Shown: one piece after another, positions 32,446-42,900 of the stretch | Numbering within the stretch: position 1 is the first letter of the stretch | How the letters are laid out: the number at the start of each line of letters is the position of its first letter | Source: Myxocyprinus asiaticus | Lineage: Eukaryota > Chordata > Actinopteri > Cypriniformes > Catostomidae | DNA length: 64,000 nucleotides | Assembly: GCF_019703515.2 (NCBI RefSeq) | Contig: NC_059385.1 | Coordinates: forward strand, 35,537,001-35,601,000 | Direction: 5' to 3' | The notes under the pieces: generated by a model | Told to the model about the DNA's origin: nothing | The model's database searches: none | What the model saw: the letters and a program-made list of their open reading frames with translations, nothing else | Made by a program: the position numbers and the translations under genes

Positions 32446-32730
32446 GGCAATTATTTGTTTATTTGGTGGGACTCTCATGGAGGGGATGTGGAGAATGTAG
32501 TTTAGTTGAATTATGTATGTTGATGATTATTATTATTATTTATTTTTTGGGGGGGTGGGGGGTGGTTGTGTGTGTGTGTGTGTTATTATGTGGGACCACA
32601 GGGGTGTTCGTTGGGTGTCAGGGTGGGATTGTATAAGTGGGGTTTTAATGTAAAATGTTGATTCCCTATATATGTGTTGGGTGTTTCTTTGTCATGTATA
32701 TATGAATCAATAAAAAATTTTAATTAAAAA

Positions 32731-32972
32731 AAGCAAGGCTGTGGTCACCGACTGCTACCCCCTACCACATGCAGACAAGCTCCTCTCCAGCCTGCAAGGT
32801 GCTAAAATATTTTCCATATCGACCTGGCCAATGCATACTACCAGGTGCCTCTCCACAAGGATAGCAGAGACATTGCGGCCTTTATTACGCACAAGGGCCT
32901 ATTTAGATTCTGCCGGGTTCCATGTGGCCTGGCATCGGCCCCTTCAGCTTTTCAAAAAATTATGGTAACTAA
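32731..32972 (+). pseudogene. Gypsy RT segment 1
   Basis: The frames read VVTDCYPLPHADKLLSSLQG, AKIFS, IDLANAYYQVPLHKDSRDIA with a one-base shift, then AAFITHKGLFRFCRVPCGLA and APSAFQKIM. These are the fingers and palm of a Ty3/gypsy RT with the first catalytic Asp. It is cut at FQKIM by the LINE insertion and resumes at 37384. Confidence 0.85.
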
Positions 32973-33131
32973 CATCAGGAACTAACATGGTTCATCAACA
33001 CTGAAGCCGTTGTGAAGAAGGCTCATCAGCGCCTCTTCTTCCTGAGACGGCTGAGGAAGTTTGGAATGAACCGCCACATCCTCACACGGTTCTACACCTA
33101 CACCGTTTTTTTTTTTTGTTTTGGACTCAAG

Positions 33132-35654
33132 ATGGCGCAGAGTATGGCTGCTGCGTTGCGAGCTCCGACACAACATTGTAGTGTTTTGTTTGTTTTGTTT
33201 ACAATTCTTATATTTTTTGTATTGGATGTTGTCTGCCTTATTGTCTACGACAGACAAACACTTTTGGACATTGGTTCAGCAATTACACACCGTAAACCGG
33301 ACTTCAAATTCCTCAATGCCAACCCGCTGTTTACAAACACACCAGCGGAGCCCTTTGTCTGGGCTGCCTGGCTGCGGAAACGCAAAAGGAAAAGGGGAAA
33401 AAGAGTGGCGTTCTCATCAGAGTAAGACGTCGCGCAAAACGACCCCCGCTACCCAGTATTCTACTGGCAAATGTTCAGTCTCTGGATAACAAGCTCTGCG
33501 AGCTGAGAGCGCGGATCTCTTTCCAATGAGAGACGAGGGACTGCTGCATTATCTGCCTTACGGAAACTTGGATGTCTGCTGAGATTCCAGATTCAGCCAT
33601 TGAACCCGCGGGGTTCTCCGTGTACCGAGCGGACAGAGCGAAAGACCTCTCAGGTAAAAGCAGAGGTGGTGGTGTATGTTTTATGATCAACAAATCCTGG
33701 TGTGATCAGAGGAATGTACATTCTATCAAGTCTTTCTGCTCTCCTGATCTGGAATTTCTCATGCTTCTGTGTCGACCATTCTGGCTACCGAGGGAATTCA
33801 CAGCGGTCATTATCACTGCTGTGTACATCCCGCCACAAGCCGACACAGACCGAGCACTCAAGGAACTGTATGGGATTATAAGCAAGCAGGAAACCGTGCA
33901 CCCTGAGGCTGCGTTCATTGTGACCGGGGACTTTAATAAAGCCAGTTTCAAATCAGTCATACCAAAATACCACCAACACATCAGTTTCAACACACGAGGG
34001 GACCGGGTTTTGGACCATTGCTACTCTCCCTTCCAGGACGGCTACAAATCCCTCCCCCGCCCACCATTTGGCAAATCGGACCTCCGCTTTCAATTCTGGG
34101 AATGTGGAGGAGCATAAACGAGCCATTTATGCCCTCCGAAAACAGCAAAACGTCAGTACAAGAACAAGATTGAAGGACAGTTTAACACCTCCAACTCTAG
34201 AAGCATGTGGCAGGGAATTAACATCATCACAGACATTAAAGGGAATAAAAACTCTGCCGTGAACATCGCTGCCTCTCTCCCAGATGAGCTAAATAATTTT
34301 TATGCTCGTTTGGAGGGAAATAACACCGCCTTCGTGGAGAGAGCTCTCGTGGCCGAAGCTACAGAGGTTAGTTCACTCTCCGTCTCTGTAGCGGATGTAA
34401 CCCGATCCTTCCAACGGGTGAATATCCGCAAAGCCGCGGGTCCAGACGGCATTCCGGGCCGCGTCATCAGAGCGTGCACGAACCAGCTGGCTGGTGTTTT
34501 TACGGACATTTTCAACCTTTCCCTCTCTTTGTCTGTAGTCCCCACATGCTTTAAAACGTCCACCATTGTGCCTGTTCCAAAGCAATCCAAAATCACTTGC
34601 TTAAATGACTGGCATCATGTTGCTCTGACCCCCATCATCAGCAAATGCTTTGAGAGACTAATCAGAGATTACATCTGCTCTGATGCCATTGCATCTACAA
34701 TACACACTGCTCTCTCCCACCTGGAAAAAAAGAACACTTATGTGAGAATGTTGTTTGTAGACTACAGCTCAGCATTCAACACCATAGTGCCCTCCAAGCT
34801 TGATGAGAAACTCCGGGCTCTGGGCTTAAACACCTCGCTGTGCAGCTGGATCCATGACTTCCTGTCAAGCAGACGCCAGGTGGTTAGAATGGGCAGCAAC
34901 ATCTCCTCATCACTGACCCTCAACACTGGAGCCCCGCAGGGCTGTGTTCTCAGCCCACTCCTGTATTCCCTGTACACACATGTCTGTGTGGCAACACACA
35001 GCTCCAATGCCATCATTAAGTTTGCAGATGATACGACGGTGGTAGGTCTGATCACTGACAATGATGAAACAGCCAACAGGAAGGAGGTGCACACTCTGAC
35101 ACACTGGTGTCAGGAGCACAACCTCTCCCTCAATGTCAGTAAGACAAAGGAGCTTGTGGTGGACTTCAGGAGAAGAGATAGAGAACACAGTCCCATCACC
35201 ATTAATGGAGCACCAGTGGAGAGAGTCAGCAGCTTCAAGTTCCTGGGTGTCCACATCACTGAGGAACTAACATGGTCCATCCACACTGCACACAGCCGTT
35301 GTGAAGAAGGCTCATCAGCGCCTCTTCTTCCTGAGACGGCTGAGGAAGTTTGGAATGAACCGCCACATCCTCACACGGTTCTACACCTGCACTGTAGAGA
35401 GCATCCTGACTGGCTGCATCTCCGCCTGGTATGGCAATAGCACCGCCCACAACCGCAAAGCCCTGCAAAGGGTGGTGCGAACTGCCAGACACATCATCGG
35501 AGGTGAGCTTCCCTCCCTCCAGGACATATATACCAGGCGGTGTGTGAAAAAAGCTCGGAGGATCATCAGAGACTCCAGCCACCCGAGCCATGGGCTGTTC
35601 TCACTGCTACCATCAGGCAGGCAGTATCGCAGCATCAGGACCCGCACCAGCTGA
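33132..35654 (+). pseudogene. LINE endonuclease-RT polyprotein (copy 2)
   Basis: Endonuclease blocks are ILLANVQSLDNKL (about 33460), ETW, GGGVCFMINKSW and VTGDFNKASFKS (GDFN intact), DRVLDHCYSPFQDG and then a deletion at 34079: FGKSD runs into a distant segment and loses the catalytic His region. RT from 34205 (411 codons) has [65 protein letters not shown] and IKFADDTTVVGLITD, with both catalytic Asp residues. Twenty residues seen in copy 1 (from [14 protein letters not shown]) are missing in frame at 34681. A frameshift near 35295 moves the C terminus, LFFLRRLRKFGMNRHILTRF and GCISAWYGNSTAHNRKALQR, to another frame (35301-35654). Confidence 0.85.
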
Positions 35655-35664
35655 CTTCAAGATA

Positions 35665-36887
35665 CACTACATTGCCAAAAGTATTCGCTCATCTGCCTTT
35701 AGACGCATATGAACTTATGACATCCCATTCTTAATCAATAGGGTTTAATATGACATCGGCCCACCCTTTGCAGCTGTAACAACTTCAACTCTTCTGGGAA
35801 GGCTTTCCACAAGGTTTAGGAGTGTGTTTATGGGAATTTTTGACCATTCTTCCAGAAGCACATTTGTGAGGTCAGACACTGATGTTGGACGAGAAGGCCT
35901 GGCTCGCAGTCTTCGCTCTAATTCATCCCAAAGGTGCTCTATCGGGTTGAGGTCAGGACTCTGTGCAGGCCAGTCAAGTTCTTCCACACCAAACTCGCTC
36001 ATCCATGTCTTTATGGACTTTGCTTTGTGCACTGGTGCGCAGTCATGTTGGAACAGGAAGGGGCCATCCCCAAACTGTTCCCACAAAGTTGGGAGCATGG
36101 AATTGTCCAAAATCTCTTGGTATGCTGAAGCATTCAGATTTCCTTTCACTGGAACTAAGGGGCCAAGCCCAGCTCCTGAAAAACAACCCCACACCATAAT
36201 CCCCCCTACACCAAATTTCACAGTTGGCACAATGCAGTCAGACAAGTACCGTTCTCCTGCAAACCGCCAAACCCAGACTCGTCCATCAGATTGCCAGATG
36301 GAGAAGCGTGATTCGTCACTCCAGAGAACGCGTCTCCACTGCTCTAGAGTCCAGTGGCACCACTGCATCCGACGCTTTGCATTGCACTTGGTGATGTATG
36401 GCTTGGATGCAGCTGCTCGGCCATGGAAACCCATTCCATGAAGCTCTCTACGCACTGTTCTTGAGCTAATCTGAAGGCCACATGAACTTTGGAGGTCTGT
36501 AGCGATTGACTCTGCAGAAAGTTGGCGACCTCTGCGCACTATGCGCCTCAGCATACTCTGTCATTTTACGTGGCCTACCACTTCGTGGCTGAGTTGCTGT
36601 CATTCCCAATCGCTTCCACTTTGTTATAATACCACTGACAGTTGACTGTGGAATATTTAGTAGCGAGGAAATTTCACGACTGGACTTGTTGCACAGGTGG
36701 CATCCTATCACAGTACCACGCTGGAATTCACTGAGCTCCTGAGAGCGGCCCATTCTTTCACAAATGTTTGTAGAAGCAGTTTGCATGCCTAGGTGCTTCA
36801 TTTTATACACCTGTGGCCATGGAAGTGATTGGAACACCTGAATTCAATTATTTGGATGGGTGAGCGAATACTTTTGGCAATATAGTG
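35665..36887 (-). mobile_element. Tc1-type DNA transposon, copy 1
   Basis: A 1.2-kb element with terminal repeats CACTA(C/T)ATTGCCAAAAGTAT followed by TCGCTCA on both ends and TA at 35663-35664 and 36888-36889. It is inserted in the LINE 3' UTR. A near-identical second copy is at 48133-49379. Confidence 0.9.
35745..36837 (-). pseudogene. Tc1 transposase, frameshifted (copy 1)
   Basis: The transposase cuts and pastes the element. The N-terminal part (36837-36560) has the paired-type helix-turn-helix: [39 protein letters not shown] and the GRPRKMT linker. Here 11 bases present in the second copy are missing, which shifts the frame. The catalytic frame (36554-35745, 269 codons) has [14 protein letters not shown] (first Asp), [11 protein letters not shown] (second Asp) and [17 protein letters not shown] (Glu), the DDE triad with the usual PDLNPIE box. 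A further 9-base in-frame deletion lies near 36356. Apart from these it is well preserved, so it is recent or slowly decaying. Confidence 0.9.
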
Positions 36888-37383
36888 TAGCTTCTTCCCC
36901 CAAGCAATCAGACTTTTGAACTCTTGATCTCCCAAAATCAAAATACATCAGCACTGCACTTTATTACTCTTATATCTCACACCGGACTGTCATAATTATA
37001 TTATTATTATATTATATTCTCTCTTAACAACACACTGGCAACTTACTATCAACCGACAGCCTGAATGTCAATACAGTACAATACAACCTACTGTACATTC
37101 TATATATACTATATATACTTTTTATTGTATAATGTGTATTCAATATTTTGTGTATTGTATACTGTACATTGTATGTTATTATTTGTATATTGTGTTTTGT
37201 GTAATTATGTGTATATTAGATTTTAAATTGTGTTATAAATCTGATGTTTATTGTAAATTGGTATATGTCTCTTCACTGTCAGGACTACTATGTTGCTCGG
37301 AACTGCACCCAAGAATTTCACACACTATTGCACTTGTGTATATGGTTGTGTGACAATAAAAGTGATTTGATTTTATTTGATTT

Positions 37384-39503
37384 AACCATTCTGGAAGGGG
37401 TACCTGGTGTTAAGAACTATCTGGACGACCTCATTTTTTACGGTGCCACCACCGATGAGCACGGCCGGATCTTCGATGCTGTCCTGTTATAGCTGAAAGA
37501 GGCTGGTCTGCTCTTAAACAATGAAAAGTGTCACTTCAGGAAGACCACACTGTGCTTCCTCAGTCATATCATCACATCAGATGGTATTTTGCCTCTGTTT
37601 TCTGCAATCCTTAAAGCTCCACCTCCGTCTGACATTGCTGCCTTGCGATCCTTTTTGGATCTTGCCTCCTGGTACTCGAAGTTTTATTCCAAATTTTGCC
37701 ACGGTGGTAGCTCCCATGCGTGAATGTACCAAGGATAAAGACACTTTTACATGGTCTGAGGCTGCCCAGACCAGTTTTGATAACGTCAAGCAGCTCTTAG
37801 TATCCAGCTCTGCCCTAGCCCTGTACGATCCCTCCTTTCACTCAGTGATCTCAACCGATGCCTGTGATTATGGACTGGGAGCTGTGTTTGCTCAAATTCA
37901 GCCAGATGGCACAGAGAAACCGGTAGCTTCTGCATCACGTACACTTACGGCTGCGGAGCATAAATACTCAATAGTGGAAAAAGAGGCACTTGCATGCATA
38001 TGGGCTACAGAATATTGGCACATATTTGTGGGGCCGACGCTTTACTTTGCACACGGACCACCAAGCACTTACAACTTTACTAACTACCAAGGGAATGGGT
38101 AGGGCTGGGTTGCGCATCGCTTGCTGGTCAGCTTTGTTTTTACTACGATGTTGTCTATAAGCCAGGTTCATAAAACTATACAGCAGACTGCCTTTCACAT
38201 CTCCCTCTGCATGTGTTGGCTGACCCCTCTACAGATGTGGAACCTGAGCTGGTAGCACTGATATCTTTCACACTGAGTTCTCTTCCAGTCTCTGACTTTG
38301 AGGATGCTTGTTCTTCATGCTCTGATCTGACAGCCCTTTGTGAACAGATAGGCCGTGGCTGGCCTCCTTCCATATGGACTGTTGCCCAGAATTTAATGCC
38401 CTACTACAAAATAAGGGATGAGCTCTCAGTTAAGGGTCATTATATCTTCCGTGGCTCCAGATTAGTAGTGCCTGTCTCCTTGCAGCATACATTGATCACC
38501 CTGGGACATGAAAGCCACCAGGGGATTGTACGCACCAAACAGCGCCTGCGTGACCTTTACTGGTGACCTCATATGGACTCTCAGGTTCAGACCTGCATAT
38601 CTGCCTGTGCTTCTTGTCAGTCTCACGACAAAACAGCTATCACTTACCCAGCTCCTCTATGGCCTGTTCCGCTACCTGATGGTCCCTGGAAGAAATTGGG
38701 CCTCGATATTGTTGGGCCATTTGAGACTGCTATCCCTGCTTGTTGGTATGCTGTGACATTGACCGACTACTATTCAAAATGGTCTGAACTTGCCTTTTGC
38801 CCATGTGCCACTACTGATGTTGTCATAGATTTCTTGACAACCGTTTTCAACCGTCATGGCAATCCGGAAACTATTGTCACTGATAATTGGGCCGCAGTTT
38901 ATATCAGCTGTCTATTCTGCATTCCTACAGACAAGAGGTATACATCATAACAGAACATCTTTGTACTGCCCTGCAGCCAGTGGAGCTATTGAAAGGTTTC
39001 ACCGTGCTCTGAAAAGCTGCATACAAACAGCCATACTGCACTCACAGCCTTGGAAGGAAGCTGTGACCAACTGGCTTCAAGTTTATCATGCTACACCTCA
39101 TGCCACTACCTCAACCTCACCATATGAACTGCTCTACGGACATAAAATGCGAACCAGATTGGACATTTTGCCCATTCCTCCCCACATTACGTCAAATTCA
39201 TCCAACCGTGACATTGTGGGGAAAAAACGAGCCAAGATGAAACAGTACACGGACTTAAAGCGGCATGCACGTACACCAACTTTTGCTCAAGGAGAGAGAG
39301 TGAGGGTCAGAATTCCTCGCTTAGTGCCTAAAGCACACTCCAGATTTTCTGCCCCCTTAACAGTGAGAAAGCATGTGGGTCCAAACCCCTTTCTGTTAAG
39401 CGATGGAAAAAAATGGAATGCCACACATTTGGCTCATTCTTCCTCTGTGCCTGAAGGTGCCGATCAAGACTGTACACAAACACGCATACAACCCACTCAG
39501 TGA
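37384..39503 (+). pseudogene. Gypsy RT-RNase H-integrase
   Basis: RT resumes with TILEGVPGVKNYLDDLIFYG, holding the catalytic YLDD, then a TAG at 37489-37491 and LLLNNEKCHFRK. A frameshift near 37600 precedes RNase H (frame 37521-38102): FTWSEAAQTSFDNVKQLL, STDACDYGLGAVFAQ and SIVEKEALACIWA. The integrase zinc region reads LGHESHQGIVRTKQRLRDLY (TGA at 38564-38566) and CISACASCQS. The core has GLDIVGPFETA (Asp), IVTDNWAAVYIS (Asp; the normal Gly is Trp) and SGAIERFHRALKS (Glu). The tail 38856-39503 ends with a GPY/F-like RKHVGPNPFLLSDGKKW. Stops and shifts make it inactive. Confidence 0.88.
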
Positions 39504-39823
39504 ACTTCTCCAAAACAGTTACGCACTAGATTTAAATCAAAGTGGCACAAAGATTATGTAATGTAACTGAACAAGATTTCAAGAATCTTTAAGGAGGGCC
39601 TTGGGTTGAACTAAATTATATAAGAATGTACTTTTAAATGTACTTTAATAGTGTCCTTAGTTTCTATTTAAGTTGAATTGTGAGGAATTCTAGAATATAG
39701 TCTGCCAGATGTTAGTTATGATTAGAGAAGATTATTCCTTCTTTTGTAACTATTGTTATTGCCTATATTTCATAATTTCTTTTAATACAAAAAGTGTTAG
39801 TTACTAAAGTAGTGTTCTTTAAC

Positions 39824-40041
39824 AGAGAGGGAAGATGTTGTGTTCTGTGAAATACTATGATTCTGTGAATGCACACTAGATGGCAGTCTAACCCCAATAA
39901 GCAAAAACACTGAGAGAGCGAGAGGGACAGAAGGAGAGTTGCGGTTGTTGTTGAGTTGAAGATGTTCACTTCTTTGCATTGATGCATTAAAAAGCTTGTT
40001 GCTGGAATTTAGCCTTGCTAAGTTCTTTTCGCACTACAACA
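39824..40041 (+). repeat. Gypsy polypurine tract and 3' LTR
   Basis: A purine run AGAGAGGGAAGA (39824-39835) is followed directly by TGTTGTG at 39836; the unit ends CTACAACA at 40041. TG...CA ends with TGTTG/CAACA inverted repeats and the adjacent polypurine tract are what a 3' LTR should show. The LTR is about 206 bp. No matching 5' LTR was found, so the length is inferred from one copy. Confidence 0.65.
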
Positions 40042-40340
40042 CCACAGCACTCCAACTGCATGTCTTAGAACAACTCTCAGTATAGGTGGAGCAGCTGCTG
40101 TAAACTCACAACCCTAGACCATGTTTTGTAATAACCAGAGTCCTTCTACCAAGATGACCCAACAAAAAACAAAGCACAGCGGTCCCATAGATATTCTTAT
40201 GGTGGTTCACTGGTGAGGAGACAAGAGACAAGAATAATAAACTGCTTTTGTGAGGAAACAGCGCATAACTTAATGAACTGGCTGCCTGTCCACTAATCTT
40301 CAACATGTTTTACACTCAACAATACTACTGGAGTGAGCTG
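40042..40340. other. Unassigned flank after gypsy LTR
   Basis: No coding frame or repeat I recognise. It is the sequence between the gypsy 3' LTR and the hAT-like element. Confidence 0.5.
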
Positions 40341-41406
40341 TGTCTCGTTTCAAAGGCTGCATGCTAGCTAGGACGCATCCTTTGAAGGCTGCTGTATACC
40401 GAGTGTCCTCCTTTAAACAAGCCTCGTTTAAACGAGACGGCCTTCGTAGGACAGACGGAAACAGAACGTATCATGGTTGCTATGACAGCACGCCACTCTT
40501 TAACAAGCGCGAGCGCTTTGAGTGACAAGGGAACAAAGGCTGTGTCTCGTTTGGAAGGCTGCATGTCATTTTACTGACTTGAATCTTTGAGTCTCGTTCA
40601 GCAAAATGAACAAATCTTTATTCAAGTCATTTAGTTCATTTCATTCATTTGAGCAGAATTAAATTAAAATGCTACATTTTCAATAGCCAAATGCCCCCCC
40701 CCCCCCCAAAACACGTCTACTTATGCAAACTTTGATTATAGTCCCAATAAAGAAAAATTGATAAAGCAGCCAAGGACAAATTATGAGAAACAGAAAGATT
40801 AGTTCACCTCTGGAATCTTCTTGTCGGAGTCGTTCGTTCTTTTGTCACTGCGGACCAGAAGACTCGAGAGGTGAACTAATCATTTCTGTTTCCTGTGTGA
40901 GCAATGCATAGTGTATATGGCTGTCACGTGACAAAAGAACGAACGACTCGGACCAAAAGACTTGAGAGGTGAACTAATCATTTCTGTTTCCTGTGTGAGC
41001 AATGCATAGCTTATACGGCTGTAACGTGACAAAAGAATGAACGACTCGGACCAGAAGACTTGAGAGGTGAACTAATCATTTCTGTTTCCTGTACAGCGCC
41101 TATGCAGTTTTCACGTAACAAACGAATGGAGGTTGCGCAATGCACATGCACGGCCAACACAAAATGAATGAATCACTCTCTGAGACTACTCGTTCTTCTG
41201 AGTCACATAAAAGATTAATTCGAACGAATCATTCATGAACGACCCATCACTACCTCATGTATCCTCCGAATTCCCGTGAAAGAAGGTCGCATTCGAAGGC
41301 TGCATTCGGAGTGTCCTACTCGCTTTTCTGAAAGGAGACATCCTCGATGACGTATGTGGCCGACAAATGCGACCTCCGGAGGACGCAGCCTTCCAAACGA
41401 GACACA
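40341..41406. mobile_element. hAT-like non-autonomous element with nested insert
   Basis: Ends are TGTGTCTCGTTTCAAAGGCT at 40341 and the complement-matching AGCCTTCCAAACGAGACACA at 41387-41406. The same pair of ends, with the same flanking inner sequence (CCTTTGAAGGCTGC, ATACCGAGTGTCCTCC, AACGAGACGGCCTTCG), bounds the element at 57895-58540. Here about 700 bp (40560-41255) is inserted, including a 98-bp tandem array. No transposase frame. The superfamily is inferred from end style only. Confidence 0.6.
40797..41093. repeat. 98-bp tandem array with inverted first unit
   Basis: Units start with GACCAGAAGACT at 40853, GACCAAAAGACT at 40951 and GACCAGAAGACT at 41049, a period of exactly 98. Each contains GAGAGGTGAACTAATCATTT and GTGACAAAAGAA(C/T)GAACG. 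The stretch 40797-40848 is the reverse complement of the unit junction (GATTAGTTCACCTCT, GAGTCGTTCGTTCTTTTGTC), so the array can fold on itself. Confidence 0.8.
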
Positions 41407-41530
41407 GTCACAGTGTGGAGTTTACTACGATAAAAATGGCTGTTCCTACCTAGCATGCAGCCTTCCAAATGAGACACAGCCACAGTGTGGCGTTTACTAC
41501 GATAAAAATGGTGGTTTTTTAAAAAGAAGT
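41387..41530 (+). repeat. 72-bp tandem duplication at transposon end
   Basis: GCAGCCTTCCAAA(C/T)GAGACACAG, CACAGTGTGG(A/C)GTTTAC and TACGATAAAAATGG occur twice, starting at 41387 and 41459. The hAT-like terminal repeat is therefore doubled just upstream of the I-clade LINE. Confidence 0.75.
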
Positions 41531-41678
41531 CATGGGGACGGACACGGAAATTCGCCGGAGACAGGAGGAAGTTAGGAGACAGTTAAATCTTCCAGGGAGA
41601 CTTGTTTTGAGAAAACATCAAGACAAATCAACAGATTCTGAAAAGGACAAAACAGGAACGGTTCTTGGGTTGAAGTAG

Positions 41679-42893
41679 GTGGACAAAATGGATGACTCTT
41701 TGGATGGTGGTAATCAAGATATGGAGTTCCAAGAAGTTCAATATAATAAAAGGAAAAAAGGAAATAACATGGGTGATGAGTCTGAATATGAGCAAATGTA
41801 TACAAGTAAAATCAGGGATACAGGGCAAAGGGTGATGAGAAATAGTGAGGGAAAAGTCATAAAAGTTATGATCACATTTGTCAAACAAGCAGAACAATAC
41901 ATGCATCCTGTTAAATTATCAAAAGCGATAGAAAAAGAAACAGGATCAGTGAAAGGGGCAACATGTCTGAGCAATGGAAGAGTCTTGATTAAGTGTAAAG
42001 ATGAAAATCAGATAGCAAAGGTTCTAAAACTAAAATCACTGGCTGGTGGTAAAATAATACGTGCTGAAGTAGGTGTGAAGAAGTGTGGTGTGATTTCAGG
42101 AGTGCCATTAAATGTAACTATGGAAGAAAAAAAAGGAAACTTGATTGAAGGCAAAGTTGCTTTGGCTAAAAGATTGATGACATGGAAAGATAATGAAAAG
42201 TGTGATAGTCTTTCTGTGTTGATACACTTTGAAGACAGCAATTTACCAATAAAGGTGAAGCTAGGTTTCATCAGTTATGTGGTACGGGAATATGTACCCC
42301 CTCCTTTGCGTTGTTATAAATGTCAGCCTATAGGACATACTGCTGCTGTTTGCAAAGGGAAAATGCGTTGTGCACAATGTGGAGGAGAGCATGAATATGG
42401 GAAGTGTCAGGAAGCAGCTGAGATAAAATGCTGCAACTGTGTGGGTGAGCTCAGCGCTGCATATGCAGGATGTCCAGTACAACAGCAGGCTCGTGAAATC
42501 CAGAAGGTAAAGTCCACCCAGAATTTAACATATGCAGAAACAGCTCACAGAATGAAACATGTAGAAGAAACAAGAGTACAAAATGGACAGACGCAAACCT
42601 CTCAGAATAATGAGCCAATGAAACAGCTGAACTTGTTAAAGAATGACTTAACTGACAATATTAACATGAGTAAAACTGATTTTGTGGCGTTTATCTGTGC
42701 AGTGGTGAATGGCACTGCACAAGTAGAAAGAAGATCTGACAAAATAAAAATTGTGGTTGAATGTGCAAACAAATTCTTGAATTGCATAGGTATATCAGCA
42801 GAGCAAATTCACAAGATATTAAAATCTAAAGAAGGGAAAACAGAAGGAAGTATAACAGCAAGCTATGATGCATCCCAATGTAGTGATATATAA
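41679..42893 (+). CDS. I-clade LINE ORF1, gag-like zinc-knuckle protein
   Basis: An intact 404-residue frame. ORF1 proteins of this clade bind element RNA and escort it. Residues about 60-190 form a basic region that may be an RRM-like fold (VIKVMITFVKQAEQYMHPVK, GATCLSNGRVLIKCKDENQI, and GVPLNVTMEEKKGNL). Then there are three Cys clusters: CYKCQPIGHTAAVC (near 212-225, a canonical C-x2-C-x4-H-x4-C), CAQCGGEHEYGKC (near 231), and CCNCVGELSAAYAGC (near 251), which lacks the usual His. The rest is Gln/Asn/Lys-rich. The start at 41679 is followed by a second Met four codons on; either could serve. ORF2 begins 7 bases after the stop (ATG 42901). It is the longest undamaged retroelement frame in the window besides the DIRS recombinase. 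Confidence 0.8.
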   Translation: MDKMDDSLDGGNQDMEFQEVQYNKRKKGNNMGDESEYEQMYTSKIRDTGQRVMRNSEGKVIKVMITFVKQAEQYMHPVKLSKAIEKETGSVKGATCLSNGRVLIKCKDENQIAKVLKLKSLAGGKIIRAEVGVKKCGVISGVPLNVTMEEKKGNLIEGKVALAKRLMTWKDNEKCDSLSVLIHFEDSNLPIKVKLGFISYVVREYVPPPLRCYKCQPIGHTAAVCKGKMRCAQCGGEHEYGKCQEAAEIKCCNCVGELSAAYAGCPVQQQAREIQKVKSTQNLTYAETAHRMKHVEETRVQNGQTQTSQNNEPMKQLNLLKNDLTDNINMSKTDFVAFICAVVNGTAQVERRSDKIKIVVECANKFLNCIGISAEQIHKILKSKEGKTEGSITASYDASQCSDI

Positions 42894-42900
42894 CATTATC

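Larger units (their letters stand above)
27942..32729 (+). mobile_element. L1/Tx1-group LINE copy B
   Basis: It starts inside ORF1 (TGACTTAGAAGATCTCG, matching copy A at about 14250) and ends with AATCAATAAAAAATTTTAATT. It is 5' truncated relative to copy A and carries a SINE in the inter-ORF region. No clear target duplication is visible, and gypsy sequence is missing at the site. Confidence 0.85.
32974..37383 (+). mobile_element. CR1/L2-group LINE, copy 2
   Basis: The insert in gypsy RT begins with a 128-bp piece of the element's own ORF2 3' region (32977-33104), then a poly-T and the 5' leader (about 33105). The coding part and 3' end follow, with GTGACAATAAAAGTGATTTGA and a (TTTGAT)n-like tail to about 37383. 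TAAC at both borders may be a short target duplication. A Tc1 element is inserted just after the RT stop (35665-36887). Confidence 0.8.
26990..40041 (+). mobile_element. Ty3/gypsy element split by nested LINEs
   Basis: Three gypsy segments line up in order: gag and protease (26990-27941), the RT start (32731-32972) and the rest of RT, RNase H and integrase with a polypurine tract and 3' LTR (37384-40041). They are separated by an L1/Tx1 LINE (27942-32729) and a CR1/L2-group LINE (32974-37383). The second split falls inside one RT motif: FQKIM before and TILEGVPGVKNYLDD after, which is contiguous in gypsy RTs. No 5' LTR is seen; the left end abuts an L2 LINE. Confidence 0.85.

Noticed and set aside
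35824..36441. Long plus-strand frame of 205 codons
   Set aside because: It is the antisense of the Tc1 transposase; the same shadow appears at 48296-48922.
40853..41093. Possible CRISPR-like array
   Set aside because: Units are adjacent tandem copies without spacers, in a eukaryotic transposon.
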